In this document: positions 29,600 to 41,328 of the stretch, one piece after another
Position numbering within the stretch: the stretch's first letter is position 1
Layout of the letters: every line of letters begins with the position of its first letter
NCBI GenBank assembly: GCA_032717465.1
Contig: CM064671.1
Location: forward strand, 53,817,991 to 53,881,990
From: Coenobita brevimanus
Lineage: Eukaryota > Arthropoda > Malacostraca > Decapoda > Coenobitidae
Direction of reading: 5' to 3'
DNA length: 64,000 nt
Notes under the pieces: model-generated
Told to the model about the DNA's origin: nothing
Seen by the model: only the letters and a program-made list of their open reading frames with translations
Databases searched by the model: none
Program-made: the position numbers and the translations under genes

Positions 29600-30366
29600 T
29601 GTCAGAAATTTTTATACTTTCCTTTCTCTGACAAGTGTTAGTCTAAACACGACCAATAGTAAATTTATGTAAGTCTCTTAGGAGATTAGGGTATAATTCA
29701 TACTCTAATTATTATTCTCCTTATATCCTAGCTAGTTCCCCCCGATTTGGCCAAATCATAAAGGTTACTTAGCTAGATAGAGTCGGAATAACAGATGATG
29801 ATGGGCCTGATGTCTCGGTCTGTTTGCCTGGGGCTTCCAAGCGTCCGTAGGTGCGTATTTTACAGCGTGCAGCTTGAACGAGCTTTTAGAATAGAGTGCT
29901 AGAAAATGGCGAGTCTCTTCTCCCTCATAGGATTTTGAAATGCCAACTATTTATTAATTACAATTTGGCTAAATATAATTAAATTACTTCATGAATTATA
30001 CCAAACCAATCTAACTTAATCTTAGTTTAAAAGTAAACTAAAGCTAAATATTTCCTTTATCTATGTAAATATGTATTAAACTTATCAGCTTTTCACATGA
30101 GGGCACGTCATCCCACCACGCAGGCGCAGTTAGGTCCATGGAAAAATCCGAAGTACAGTATTTACATATATTTACAATATACTGTAGTTGTCCACAAGGG
30201 TTAAACGCTCCTGCATGTTATTTATTAATAAAAAGAATTATTAAACAGAACTTAATCTCAGAGCGTCATTAACGCTCTCCGGGTTTTCCTCTGCTTTTAA
30301 CAGGGACAACTATTTTAAAAGGTAAAGTGAACAACCGCTCTGGGGGAAAATATTTCCCAAATAACA
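29600..30366 (-). repeat. 5' LTR of the BEL/Pao element, copy 1
   Basis: On the minus strand it begins TGTTATTTGGGAAATATTTT at 30366 and ends ...TTTCTGACA at 29600, giving TG...CA ends and 767 bp. Its first 75 or so bases recur at 23795-23878. Units 2 and 3 carry the equivalent at about 40560-41328 and 51531-52299. Boundaries are inferred from one truncated partner LTR and the primer-site position. Confidence 0.55.
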
Positions 30367-31209
30367 TAATCATGCGAGTCATTTCATAAAGTGCTTTACT
30401 GTATTATTAATAGTATTAAGGAATACAACAAAAACTTTGTATGGTATTCATTACAATAGTGCTACCAACATCTGGCCCTAGTAGTTCTCACATCTCAATA
30501 TTTTGTCGTATTTGGTTTGAAATTTCCAGAAAGTAAGCACATATATGTCATAGCTACTGTATTTCATTCACCTCTCTCTCACAACAACCCTCAAGCCCCT
30601 TACAGCACAATGCAAATCCTAAAAAATACTCTTACAACACACGTTGTCCTCAATGTAAGGCAGCCCCTCACCCCATGGCATACTTACTGACGTCATGCCC
30701 TCATTTTCTCAACACTGTATGCCTTTGATATAATGCAATCCTTCCCACCACAACATACGTTTTTGCCTCGTGCAGGTCTCTGTCGAAACATTTATAACAT
30801 TAAGCCTAAATTCAGCTAACAGTTACTGGGATTGTCGGAGTGAAAAGACTGGTTACCTGCAGTTCATCAGGTTTATGTGCAGACGAGCCTGGGATCACAG
30901 CAACAACAAAGTGGAGGAGAGAGAACAATTTCCACTCGTCGTTCCTCTAGAGAAAGTATGGTTTAAATGTATACTGTGGTCTATGAGTAGAACTCATCTT
31001 TCACTAAGCCAGGTGAATTCTCATGTGCTGCTGGGACGGTCCAGGCACCGTTATTAATTACAATTCTGCATCATCTGCACGTTTACTACTCTCAATACCA
31101 CCCTTACCATCAGAATGATCTATCCCCACAACACTCGAGATACCGCCAGGTTTGCTTCCAGCAGAGTGCTGTTTACAGGCCGTCCTATTATGCCATCTTT
31201 AGTCCAAAA

Positions 31210-31253
<44 letters not shown>

Positions 31254-33444
31254 ACCACTTTCTCTAGCATTCGAAAACCCAATTTTCTGTCACCTTTCAC
31301 TTTACCCCTCTCTTCTGTGTTTTATTCTTTCTTCAATATTCCTGTGCTCTGACCTTTTGTATCCTGCTTTCTAGTCACAGTTAATTTCATAAACCTTTCT
31401 AGGGTCTCATAAGTCATTGAAAGATTTGTTTCTCACATACTTTTTTTAAGTCCCTTTTGAGCTTAAGCGAATCTCGGGAAATATAAAACCTAATCCAGCA
31501 AAGTATTACACTAGATTCAAAGGGTTAATATTATAGTTATTGCAAATGCCCCAGCCATAGCATTACAACCTTCTTTATTAAGCTTCGTAACCATCCCTAT
31601 AATACAGTTTATAACATGGATTTACAAATTCCTTTCCTTTTTCATCTTAAGTACAGTAATCATAATTCTTTTCCATATTCCACTTTCCCTAAGTACCCCC
31701 CCCCCTCTGCCATTTCCTATACAGTCGAGTAAATTATAAACTTCCAGCCGACACCTTTTGGTACACACTGATTCACCGTTCATATAAACTGAAAGAGAGA
31801 GAGAGAGAGAGAGAGAGCATTTCTATTATCAGGTCCTTCATATGCCGAGATCATCATAAATCATCTCATTTGACATTATCTGTCACGTCCAACTGATCTC
31901 CCTCAGTCCTTTTTTTGCAAACACTGTTTCATCTTTGCCTTACACGTAGTTCACAGTGTCTTAAGATAGATCTTAGCACCTATTCACTAGAGATTTATTT
32001 CTACACTTCATGCTTCAGCATCTTATATTATAGCCAACAATGTCGATAATAAAACGATATATATAAGGTGCATTAGAATGATACGGCGGAATATACCAAA
32101 AAAAAAAAAAAAAAAAAAAAAATCACCCAGGAAGAGATGCAACCGATCCTCCTATGTCACACATTCGTGAAATACGCCGCAAGAGGATCATGTACATTTT
32201 TGTTTTGCCATTTACAAACAGTTGCGTTATGCTTGGGGGTTAGCTATAGCCTATTAATTCCTCTCAGTACAAGAAGTCGTACCACCGGAATAAAATATTG
32301 TAGTAACTGGAAGCATGAACTTGAATAAAAGGCTATCGAAATGAAACAGTTCAAAATGCACGGGTCCACTGCTAATAAGTCAAGTTGCCATTGCCTCACC
32401 TTCACACAGGGACACTGCCTTCTTTACGTTAATTCCCAGTTTAATGAGGTTAATGGTAATAACTTTTTTTTTTTTTTTTTTTTTTGCTGGTGTTGTGGAG
32501 CCCCGAGAAAGTCATTTTTTTTCTTTAATGTTAATACATCTGCAATATTTTAAGACGCATCGTGTCGAAAGGGTTAATAAGCGAGTTAATTAAATCGTCC
32601 GGCAGTGCAAGTTTCTGAATTAGAGCGTCAGGGAACTGCTGTAACAAACGCAAGGACGTGTTTGGAATATGGAATTTAAACTGTCACACGTCCTTGTGTG
32701 AAATTTCCCCTTATAAAACCTCCCATTTCCATTAAATACTGATTGAATGTAATTTATCAGAATCAGCCGTTCAAGCTTGAAATTTCATTCGGGTTTTCAT
32801 AAACGAAACCAAAGCGCCACAGAAAAACAAAAAAAGTGAGACAGGGAATAGATAAAGTTTTCATAATAAATTCTGAAGCCGTAGCTGTTGTTGTCTTATA
32901 CAGGGCTCCTAACCAGAATCAAAGGGACCATTAAATTTGATTTAAAACATGTTAGAAAAATGGAAACTATACTCGATGGATATATTACAATGATAAACAA
33001 AGATACCCCTCAAAAAGAAAAAATACCGTTAACGTACATCTCTTATAAAGGTATAAAACAGGTATATTATTGTCTCTATTCTTACCTAGATCAGAGAGAT
33101 GCAGTACAAATCAAGGCTCCTTAGGCAGAGGTTCAGGTGTGTATGAGTAACCCGGGTTGAGGGAGTGATCTTATATAGGACACCGTGCACTGTGGGCGGA
33201 GCGTGATTTTATCTTGAGCGGCTCTTTGCTGATAAACCATTCAAGTATAACTTTGACGCAAGTTTATTTTCCTCTTATGCAGTCAGCATCATTGATCAGG
33301 CGAATTAAATATGCAATCTTCCTTTACTCTGTTTCATGTGCATTTTCAATGATCAGTTATTCCACCGTCATTGATTATTTTTATCGCTAAATATGACAGA
33401 AATATTCAAATATGGCATATCTTTCTTTTCTCTATGAAACGTGG

Positions 33445-33497
<53 letters not shown>

Positions 33498-33630
33498 GAA
33501 AACAGATCCCAAAGCAAAAATACTGCAAATTTTATTTTTTTTTCATTAAAAAAAAGAAGAAAAAAAAAGAAAATGCGTGGAAACATTATCTCTGAAAGAC
33601 TGGGTTTTATAAGCAACTAGAATGCACTCA
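30367..33630. other. Flanking DNA of unit 1, no gene recognised
   Basis: Non-coding-looking sequence with (CT)n at about 31213-31249, (GA)n at 31793-31818, poly-A at 32098-32122 and poly-T at 32464-32485. A short stretch near 30560-30720 resembles the degenerate CA-rich repeat at 22.3-22.7 kb. Conserved short frames (for example 32137-32328, identical in unit 2) have no domain; their sameness reflects recent duplication, not selection. Confidence 0.5.
33445..33495. repeat. (CA)n microsatellite, unit 1
   Basis: Equivalent runs lie at about 44471-44530 and 55457-55507 in units 2 and 3, with different lengths. Confidence 0.95.
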
Positions 33631-33635
33631 GAGAG

Positions 33636-34009
33636 CGTATACCTCCGCCACTGCAATTGCTATTAAAAAAGATCCGGCTGCAGATCCGTGGAGATACAGT
33701 ATAGTGGGGGATACCTAGGATCTAGATTAGGATCTGCCCCTTAATTTAATCATTTTTTCCTGGCCCACGGCCCACCCTTACACAAATTTTCATCGAAATC
33801 CATTGAGATCTTTTGGAAATAGTGTGCGGTAGGATCCAGATGCGGATCCGCCCCGAAATTTCACCAATTCTTCTTTGGCTTATGGCCCATCCTTCCAAAA
33901 GTTGTCATTGGATTTCATCGAAAACTTTTGGAGATATCGTGTAAAGAGACAAACAAACGACCATAGGCAAATACATAACCTCCTCCAACTTTGTTGGTGG
34001 AGGTAATAA
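33636..34009. mobile_element. MITE-like element with TACCTCCGCCA / TGGTGGAGGTA ends, unit 1
   Basis: The ends are inverted: TATACCTCCGCCA at the left and TATTACCTCCACCAAC read inward from the right. Inside, a roughly 110-bp module is repeated imperfectly twice (GGATCTGCCCC ... GGCCCACCCTTACA ... TTTTGGAAATAGTGTG, then GGATCCGCCCC ... GGCCCATCCTTCCA ... TTTTGGAGATATCGTG). It is followed by GACAAACAAACGACC. Repeats with this GGAGGTAATAA end are widespread in marine invertebrates (from memory). No coding capacity. Confidence 0.65.
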
Positions 34010-34052
34010 CTTGAATGTAAGTGAGAGAGTATGGTTTCAGATGAATAGTAAC

Positions 34053-34092
34053 CACACACACACACACATACACACACACACACACACACACA
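34053..34092. repeat. (CA)n microsatellite, unit 1
   Basis: Interrupted once by CATA. The equivalents are shorter in unit 2 (about 45087-45103) and unit 3 (about 56065-56088). Confidence 0.9.
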
Positions 34093-34774
34093 GAAAGGCC
34101 AGAAGCACTAGATATTTGTACGATCATATGGAACTTAGGTAAGGTGAAGCACCAGATGTGGTTTTGCTAGACTTAAGCACCTGCCATATGAATATCCTTC
34201 AGGGGGTACTAACAAATCGAGCAGCTCCTTGTGATACTATTATTAAAGATCTCTTAATTGTTGCTAATAATTTCTTATTAAATAGACATTGTATGATTTG
34301 TCAACCTTGCTTACTCGTATGTAAATGTAAATGTACAAAATGTATGCCGTATAACTATAAATATGCCTGGATACTATAAGTGTGTGTAACTTAATTTGCT
34401 GAGCTCGGTCTAGCCCCTCCCCAGAATATGCTGTGTCTGCCTTTTTTGGGGGGGTGGGGTGGGGTAGCTGGGGCAACGATAGCACCGACTTACAGTCCAC
34501 TAGAAGCAGGCTACTAACCAGTGCACGTCTGTGTTAAATTGTAGCAATACGACATCCATGTCACCTAAAAAATCATTCACGTATACAGCAGCAGCAACAG
34601 TGTAGTTATGCAAGAGTTTTAAGATCATTAACTGCGAGAATTTCACTTAAACAAAATATAATCGTCTTATATTAGCCTGAATAAAATAGATTAATATAAC
34701 ATCGGTGACGGAAGTTCATTCTCACACTGCTTTCGGTAACAAGAAATGAGATACATTATAAATTCTAAGTTTAG

Positions 34775-35010
34775 GTCTATGGGACTAGAATGTACTAGTG
34801 ATGTGATAAGGAGTAGACTGATCTAGCTTGGCCATGAGGAGAGAGTGATTGATGACTTCTGGACGCAGAGGATGAGGAGTAAGAACTCCGAAAACAGTGG
34901 TGCGAGAGATAGATCAGTTTGGGATGACATCTTAGAGTGTGACCTAAAGAAGAGACTGCTGGAGATCGAGTAACGTGGACAGCCGGCATTAGGTGACCAA
35001 GGTCAGGTAA
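34775..35010 (+). pseudogene. Decayed LINE C-terminal relic, unit 1
   Basis: The plus strand reads GLECTSDVIRSRL, LGHEERVIDDFW and SGARDRSVWDDILECDLKKR, then LEIExRGQPALGDQ. It resembles the LGHxxR...GRPxxxWxD end of an invertebrate LINE, much older than the GHVERM family elsewhere in the window. Repeated in units 2 (45790-46045) and 3 (56770-57025). Confidence 0.35.
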
Positions 35011-35596
35011 TGTAAACATGATGGAGTCTGTTTAAACCAAACGAAAACTAAACGTCCAAACATTCAGAAAAGGTAACCCTCTCGCGCTACAAATTAACTA
35101 ACCGACTAATTCTTAAGTTTGTCTTGGTACCCTCTTTTAGACAGATTGTCTCTAAAATCGAAATATTTTGTCACCCTCAGACCTTTTATTAATCATTGTG
35201 CAAATCGGAGTAATTTTTTTTTTTTTTTTAGTTCGTCTTATATTGCCACTGATAATTGGTCTCTTTTTCTCGAAATTGAACCTCCTGTGGCTCAGTCATT
35301 CCACCATGTTTGGTCGCAGTCAACCCAAACATATTGAGTTATAGTGTCAAACATTTGATTATGCACTGTGACCTCGTTCTTTGATTGACTGTCCTCAATT
35401 TTGCATCCATTCATTTTTGCTTTACCCTTAACGTTTCGACCAAGGTGGTTTAAATCGTATAAATACTGTTTAGTTTAAACTTGTCATGTGGCACTGCTCT
35501 CTGACCTTTTTACTGGCAAAATAATAATGCAGTTCTTTGGCTGATCTGTAATGCTTCCACCAAATTTGGTTAAAATTATATATAAAGTGATATAAA

Positions 35597-35669
<73 letters not shown>
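35597..35669. repeat. (CA)n microsatellite at the unit 1/2 boundary
   Basis: The run ends 19 bases before the junction at 35688/35689. It is also present at 46621-46649 (unit 2) and 57602-57671 (unit 3). Confidence 0.95.
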
Positions 35670-35672
<3 letters not shown>

Positions 35673-37419
35673 TCAAAACTTAAGTATCGCGGCACACCTC
35701 CGCGAAGAGTTAATTCATGGGCTTCTACTATAATTAGCTGTACAAAATAATCGTTCTCGGGTAACAATATAGAATGTCTAGTTTGGAGAGGAAAATCAAC
35801 CTTTACTATTCTGCCACGGCATCTTACTAGACCTTTCCGTCTAAGAACAGTTCTAAGTCTCTTATCAGCTTATTATTGCTACCTGTGCCTTGGCATTAAA
35901 GGTCAAAAATATGTCTGTAATATTTTCTTTTGAGCCTTTTCAGCCAATATTCCATAGGATCAAACTCCTCAAACCCCACTTTCTTATTCAAAAATTTTAC
36001 ATCCAATTTTGTAGTATTAGGAAGTCTTATTGATGAAAATCTACTAATGTCACTCACATCTGGTTCAGGTACTACAGGATCCAAGTTTACTACACTAACC
36101 TCAGCAATACTATAATGTTTCTGCTCAGGCCATTATTTAGTGAGTAACCATTTAGGACCCTTAAACCACAAATTCTCCTTGATCAGTCTCTTTACTGTCG
36201 AACCTCTAGAAAGCAGATCAGCTGGGTTTTGACTGGAGGATACATGCATAAATTTAAATTTGAAAGACAGATCTTTTATAATCTTCACTCTACTGCCTTT
36301 GCTATTCAGTAAAGACAAATCTCACTGTCAGTCAATACACAGATTTCCTCAAACTGAGTATCAAGAGTATTGGTTTAAATACCTGACCAATTTAGTTCCT
36401 ACTTCTATGGAAGCCAATTCCATTTGATGTAGGGTTCTTCCTTTAATTGGTTCAACTCTGGCTTTGAACATAATAATCTTACTATCCTCTCCTGTTGCAC
36501 AAATAGCGACTGCTCCATATGCCTTTTGAGAAGCATCACAAAATATATGTAAATTTGAATTCTCATTACTGTTAATTTTCCTGGGAATACATATGCTTGA
36601 TGTGGTTTCAAACTACTTTCTGATCTGTTCCCATTGTTCAGCATACGTCTCACCTATTTCAGTGTCCCAGTCTAACTTTTCTCGCCAAGCTTCCTGCACT
36701 AAACATTTGCCCCTAATAACTATAGGACTGACCAATCCTAATGAGTCAAATAACATGAGACCTGGCTTAACAAGGACCTCTTGGTGAGAGTGACAACAGA
36801 GAACTTAACTGATTTCAAACTTTTTTCATCGGCTCTTGTATCCCAGTTAAGACCCAACACATTTTGAGTTTTGGGAATGTCAGTATTTGGATAGTCCTCT
36901 TGTATTTTATTCCTCAAAAGCGGTGAATTTGTATTCCAGCTCTGTAACGGCAAATTTGCCTTCCCACATTCGGAAGTGGCTACTTCATAAGCCTTCAATG
37001 CTTCAGTCTCTGTATCAACACCTTGCAAAGCCTGCCCTATTTCTGGATATTAGGCATTTCCAAAATGATGCTTCAAAGTGTTGCGAAGTAGGAAAGGACT
37101 AGCACAAGAACCAAAGAGCACCGATCGGAATCAGTAAGTTTTCAATGGACTATCCTAATTTTGAGGGTTCTGAGGCCAGATGAATTTTGTAAGTTTCCTA
37201 TCCTCCTCTCTCAATCCTGTTTTGAGAAAAGCTTTACTAATATCTGCTGTATAAGCATAGGGTTTCTCTCTAAATCTTAGAAATACATTCCGTAACTTCT
37301 CTGTTAATGTAGGTCCACAGTATAGGCAATCGTTCAAGCTAGCTGATCCTTTGGATGCTTTACTGCTACAATTAAAAATTATCCTTATGGGAGTAGTTAC
37401 TGAATCCTTGCTTACAGCA

Positions 37420-37655
37420 TTCATTCATTCATTGCCAGACGCCATGTATCCCAAACGGGGTGGCCAAGGGCTTAGAGTTAATTGTTTTACAGGGAGGGGC
37501 ACTAATCCTCTACCAACCCCAATTGACACGTAGGGATGCCAACAGCATCTGGTGTTCCCAGGCGGTCACCCATCCAAGTACTAACCAGACCCAAAGTTGT
37601 TTAACTTCGCTGATCGGACGGGAAGTGGTGTACTCAACGTGGCATGGCCGTTGGC
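37420..37655 (-). mobile_element. 5S-rRNA-derived SINE (SINE3 type), unit 2
   Basis: The minus strand starts with a full-length 5S-like part (37655-37537, 119 bases): GCCAACGGCCATGCCACGTT ... GTCCGATC ... AGTTAAACAACTTTGGG (A-box region) ... TTAGTACTTGGATGGGTGAC (C-box region) ... TGCTGTTGGCA. A linker follows, then the 3' tail TTGGCCACCCCGTTTGGGAT, GGCGTCTGGCAAT and (GAAT)n. The tail matches the 3' end of the LINE copies at 8186 and 11530. Unit 1 has the empty site (CTTACAGCATGATGTGG at about 26750). The target duplication is short, at most GCAT. The internal pol III promoter is recognisable. Confidence 0.9.
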
Positions 37656-39333
37656 ATGATGTGGTAAATATTGTCCTTTCTTATGATTAACAGGGAATTC
37701 TGCCTCTTTTATAAATTTGTTCTTCAACTGATCATTTATAATATTATCACATATGTTTAGATGATCTGGTTTGTCTCTCAACTTTCTTAGAAGAGAATTT
37801 AACTGAGCCTTAGCTGCTTGGTAATTTGTTGATAACTCCGAATAGTTTAGTTTCCATGGTAATCCTACCCAACACTGTCCATCCTTAGATTGCACAGACT
37901 GATTGTACAAATCCAATGCTATTTTATCTTCAGGGGTTGATTCCACATAGTTTATTCCTGCAGTGTCTAGGTTCCACAATTTGTGTACAGGTTCATTTTT
38001 TTCATCCGGCAAATCATTTATCTGAGTAGGTTCTAGTTCTGCACCTATTCTAACTACCATCAATGACTGGGGTGGAACGAAGACTGGGTCTACCAATTTG
38101 GCCTCTCCTTTAGCCTGCTTTGGAAAAGGAAACTGACCCATAATAAGGTTACCTCCTGGACTCTTGAACAACTGTACTTAACTCTTCTTGAAAGTCCTAT
38201 GTAGGAATCTTCCACAGTAATCTGAACCAATTATCAGTTTAATGGGACCCACAGTATCTGATTTCACATTCCGTTTAGCCAGTTTTATATCTGAGCTTTG
38301 CAGATGATCAGAGGTTTCCTTCAGTCCTTTTATATATATACTTGTCTCCAAATTATCCAGTATAGCTGCTGTTATACGGCATTTATATCTAGCAAGTTGT
38401 ATTACAGATCTAACTAAACCAAATGATTGAGCTTCCTTAGTAGTTAAGAATTCTGTAATGGCTAGATTTACTTTGCCAATAATAGGTAACTTTAATTTCT
38501 TCACAATGTCTGCAGAAATAAAGGTTTTCTGTGCACTCGTATCAAAAAGAGTACATGCTAGTATGTTCTATTTTCAATCATTACCTTCGCATGTGCAGTT
38601 GGAACTGCAGCTGGCATTATTACTGGAGTATTCGTTTTTGCAACTGTCATATTGACACTCGCAGTTTTAGGAACCTCATACTTCATCATCCTTGAGCATA
38701 AAGCACCATGATGATTGTCTTTTTTATATTTGAAATAAGATTTAGTTTAACCTTGCAGTCCATGGAAGTGTGTTTGGAATTCATTCAGATCATACAACAC
38801 CTCAATTCCTGAAGCCTCACTATTCTAGAAGCATAATCAGGATAATGTTGACAAGATCAACGGGTGTTGTTCACCACAAAAGACACAGACCTTCCCGTCC
38901 TTTACCATGACATTTTTACCTCCTGATTTTCATCAGCTTGTCTATTCCTTGTCTTTACTGTTTTATCTTCAGGGCTAAGAAAAGTATCAATCTCTTCTGT
39001 AGGTACAGACTTAGCCGTCCCTGATATAGGTTTGCCAACCAGTTTGTTAGTGGTTCTTTTCCTTATTTCAGCCTTCTGTTTAATTTCAGCAGGCTTTGCT
39101 ATTCCTTGCAAATGTTTACAGAGTTACATTAAGCCTTCCTTACACTCCTCACAGGAGAAATCATCCTTTTGGTACCTACCATACAAGGCATCTTTGATTC
39201 TAGGTAGAAGTTTTATGGACACAATTCTAGAAAGCACCCAATCTGCTGCTTTAATATCTTCGTAAGTACCTAAAGCCTTTAAATTAAAACTCATCACAAT
39301 CCGAACATTTTGCAAGAAATCAAAATCATGTAT

Positions 39334-39737
39334 AGGTATGGAAGTGATGCTTGGACCTTGTTGGAGGGACAGAAGTCAAAAGTGAGAGCAGTGGAAATGA
39401 GTTATTTGAGAGGAGCATATGGAGTCACATGGAGAGACGGACTGACAAATAAGGAAGTGAAGGAGTGTTGTGGTGTGGATGTGGATGTGATAGGAAGCGT
39501 TAGAAGAAACACACTGAGGTGGTTTGGACATGTGGAGAGGATGGAGAGTGAGCGACTGACGAGGAGAGTGTATGTGAGGTGGAGGGAGGGGAGAGGGAGT
39601 GGGAGGCCGAGGATGAGATGAAGGGGTGGAGTGGAAAGGTATATGAGATAGGGGTTGTGTGAGCTGGAAGCAAGGCAGTGAAATGCCGGGGTCAGGGCGA
39701 CGTGGAGGCGATTTGTTTGTGGCCAGCCCGTACGGGA
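39334..39737 (+). mobile_element. LINE C-terminal fragment in the Pao element, unit 2
   Basis: Copy of the 28433-28836 fragment; open to GRGSGRPRMR and then a stop. The 3' hairpin reads AGCCCGTACGGGAT. Truncated at both ends at the same points as in unit 1. Confidence 0.8.
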
Positions 39738-39960
39738 TTGAGGCTCAGTACTTGTTAATCATATTAAATTTTTAGGAGTGCAGGGATTGAGTTTATGGTA
39801 TAAAACCTGTCTCCCTGGGTTGTTAAACCTCTGGGTTTATGTCTTTATCCCCACACTCAGTTTCCAAAATAACTCATGTTTCCCTGAGCTCAGAACCAAT
39901 TAACATCTTATTATAACATAGAACCACCCAAAGCCTGTACAGCATAGAACTGTCCGTTCT

Positions 39961-40555
39961 TTAACTCGATATAATTTGCTGTACAAATTTCGCCAGAACT
40001 GCTTCTCGGCCGTGGTGATTCCAGTGTATACCATCGGCTTTTAGAGTTGCCTGGAAGGGTTTTACATTAAAGTGGATAAAATATTTTCCATTCCTTATCG
40101 TCTGCAACTTCCTATTTACGACCCTCCTAACTAATTTATACATACCGTAGCATACTGGTGGACCACATGGTAGGTTTCTAGGCTCAAGAAGAGTTATTGT
40201 TACCAAGGATGTACATGAACCTTGAATGGCTCCTACCACGACTAAAATGTTTTCAACAATTTCATTAACTTTCACATCTTCATAAATGTCATTTACTCCC
40301 AGGAAAAGGATAGTGGGATCATGCTCCTAGTCCAGTACGGCATTTAGGTGCTCATCTTCAGAAAACGAAATCCAGTACGGCATTTAGGTGCTCATCATCA
40401 GAAAACGAACTTGCCCTTCCACCAGGAGCTCTGTAATTACGTTTTTCCATGTCCTCCAATTCTACGGAATTCGTAAGTAGACTGTGCCCCACAAACTCGA
40501 TCTTGAAATCGTTCAGTGCCTCTGCACACATCTGTTTCTTCACCTGGGGCACCAA
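39961..40555 (-). pseudogene. SGNH-hydrolase-like ORF, broken copy in unit 2
   Basis: Homologous to 28940-29572. Block I (FVGHSLLTN) lies in the 40555-40358 frame; block V (DGIHWNHHG) lies in 40275-39961. Between them a 40-bp tandem duplication (40331-40370 and 40371-40410) shifts the frame, and a TAG sits at about 40329. The C-terminus is also shortened by a short insertion near 39955. Both lesions are shared with unit 3, so they arose before the second duplication. Confidence 0.75.
40331..40410. repeat. 40-bp tandem duplication in the SGNH pseudogene, unit 2
   Basis: TCCAGTACGGCATTTAGGTG begins two 40-bp units differing by one base (ATCTTCAG versus ATCATCAG). Single copy in unit 1; also double in unit 3 at 51302-51381. 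Confidence 0.9.
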
Positions 40556-41328
40556 AAATGTCAGAAATTTTTATACATTCCTTTCTCTGACAAGTGTTAG
40601 TCTAAACACGACCAATAGTAAATTTACGTAAGTCTCTTAGGAGATTAGGGTATAATTAATACTCTAATTATTATTCTCCTTATATCCTAGCTAGTTCCCC
40701 CAGATTTGGCCATATCATAAAGGTTACTTAGCTAGACTGAGTCGGAATAACAGATGATGACGGGCCTGATATCTCGGTCTGTTTGCCTGGGGCTTCCAAG
40801 CGTCCGTAGGTGCGTATTTTACAGCGTGCAGCTTGAACGAGCTTTTAGAACAGAGTGCTAGAAAATGACGAGTCTCTTCTCCCTCACTGGATTTTGAAAT
40901 GCCAACTATTTATTAATTACAATTTGGCTAAATACAATTAAATTACTTCATGAATTATACCAAGCCAATCTAACTTAATCTTAGTTGAAAACAAAAATAA
41001 AACCAAATATTCCTTTATCTATGTAAATATGTATTAAACTCTTATCAGCTTTTCACATGAGGGCACGTCATTCCACCACGCAGGCGCAGTTAGGTCCATG
41101 GAAAAAACCTAAGTACAGTATTTACATATATTTACAATATACTGTAGTTGTCCACAAGGGTTAAATGCTCTAGTATGTTATTTATTAATAAAAAGAATTA
41201 TTAAACAGAACTTAATCTCAAGAGCGTCATTAACGCTCTCTGGGTTTTCCTCAGCTTTTAACAGGGAAAACTATTTTAAAAGGTAAAGAGAACAACCGCT
41301 CTGGGGGAAAATATTTCCCAAATAATAA

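Larger units (their letters stand above)
23795..30366 (-). mobile_element. BEL/Pao LTR retrotransposon, copy 1 (most complete)
   Basis: Modules read leftwards from the 5' LTR: primer-binding-like site, SGNH-hydrolase-like ORF, an inserted LINE fragment, gag remnant, protease, RT, RNase H, linker, integrase, DUF5641-like end, truncated 3' LTR. The order protease-RT-RNase H-integrase is standard for BEL/Pao; the SGNH ORF before gag is not. Numerous stops and deletions, including loss of the RT catalytic box, make it inactive. Its right three-quarters (from 25098) lies inside the triplicated 11-kb unit; its integrase end occurs only here. Confidence 0.8.
25098..35688. repeat. Tandem 11-kb segmental repeat, unit 1
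   Basis: Starts in the Pao integrase at ...GTCTGCGGCACACC and ends at ...AACTTAAGTATC. Length 10591 bases. It is the only unit continuous with the rest of the Pao element on its left, so it is taken as occupying the original locus. It lacks the 5S SINE (compare 26755-26765) and the 40-bp duplication found in units 2 and 3. It has its own 57-bp in-frame loss in RNase H. Confidence 0.9.
35689..41328 (-). mobile_element. BEL/Pao retrotransposon remnant, copy 2
   Basis: Same order as copy 1 from 5' LTR (about 41328-40560) to the start of integrase, where the unit boundary cuts it. RNase H is fuller than in copy 1 (a 57-bp block with FCDASQKAYGA is retained, around 36545-36485). Protease DTGA has become DTSA (about 38540), and the RT again lacks the YxDD box (37060-36990). 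A 5S-rRNA SINE splits the RT-protease boundary at 37420-37655. Inactive. Confidence 0.8.

Noticed and set aside
23795..30366. Endogenous virus (for example a nimavirus-like or retroviral insertion)
   Set aside because: Domain order and motifs fit a BEL/Pao retrotransposon; no envelope-like ORF with signal peptide and membrane anchor was seen.
32137..32328. Conserved small proteins in the 11-kb units
   Set aside because: Frames at 32137-32328, 34158-34379 and 35119-35337 recur in the other units, but the surrounding non-coding DNA is equally conserved, so this is recent duplication.
37537..37655. 5S rRNA gene
   Set aside because: Full-length 5S-like sequence, but fused to a linker and LINE-type tail with a simple repeat and inserted in a retrotransposon with a known empty site; it is a SINE head. 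Several base changes from typical 5S also argue against a functional gene.
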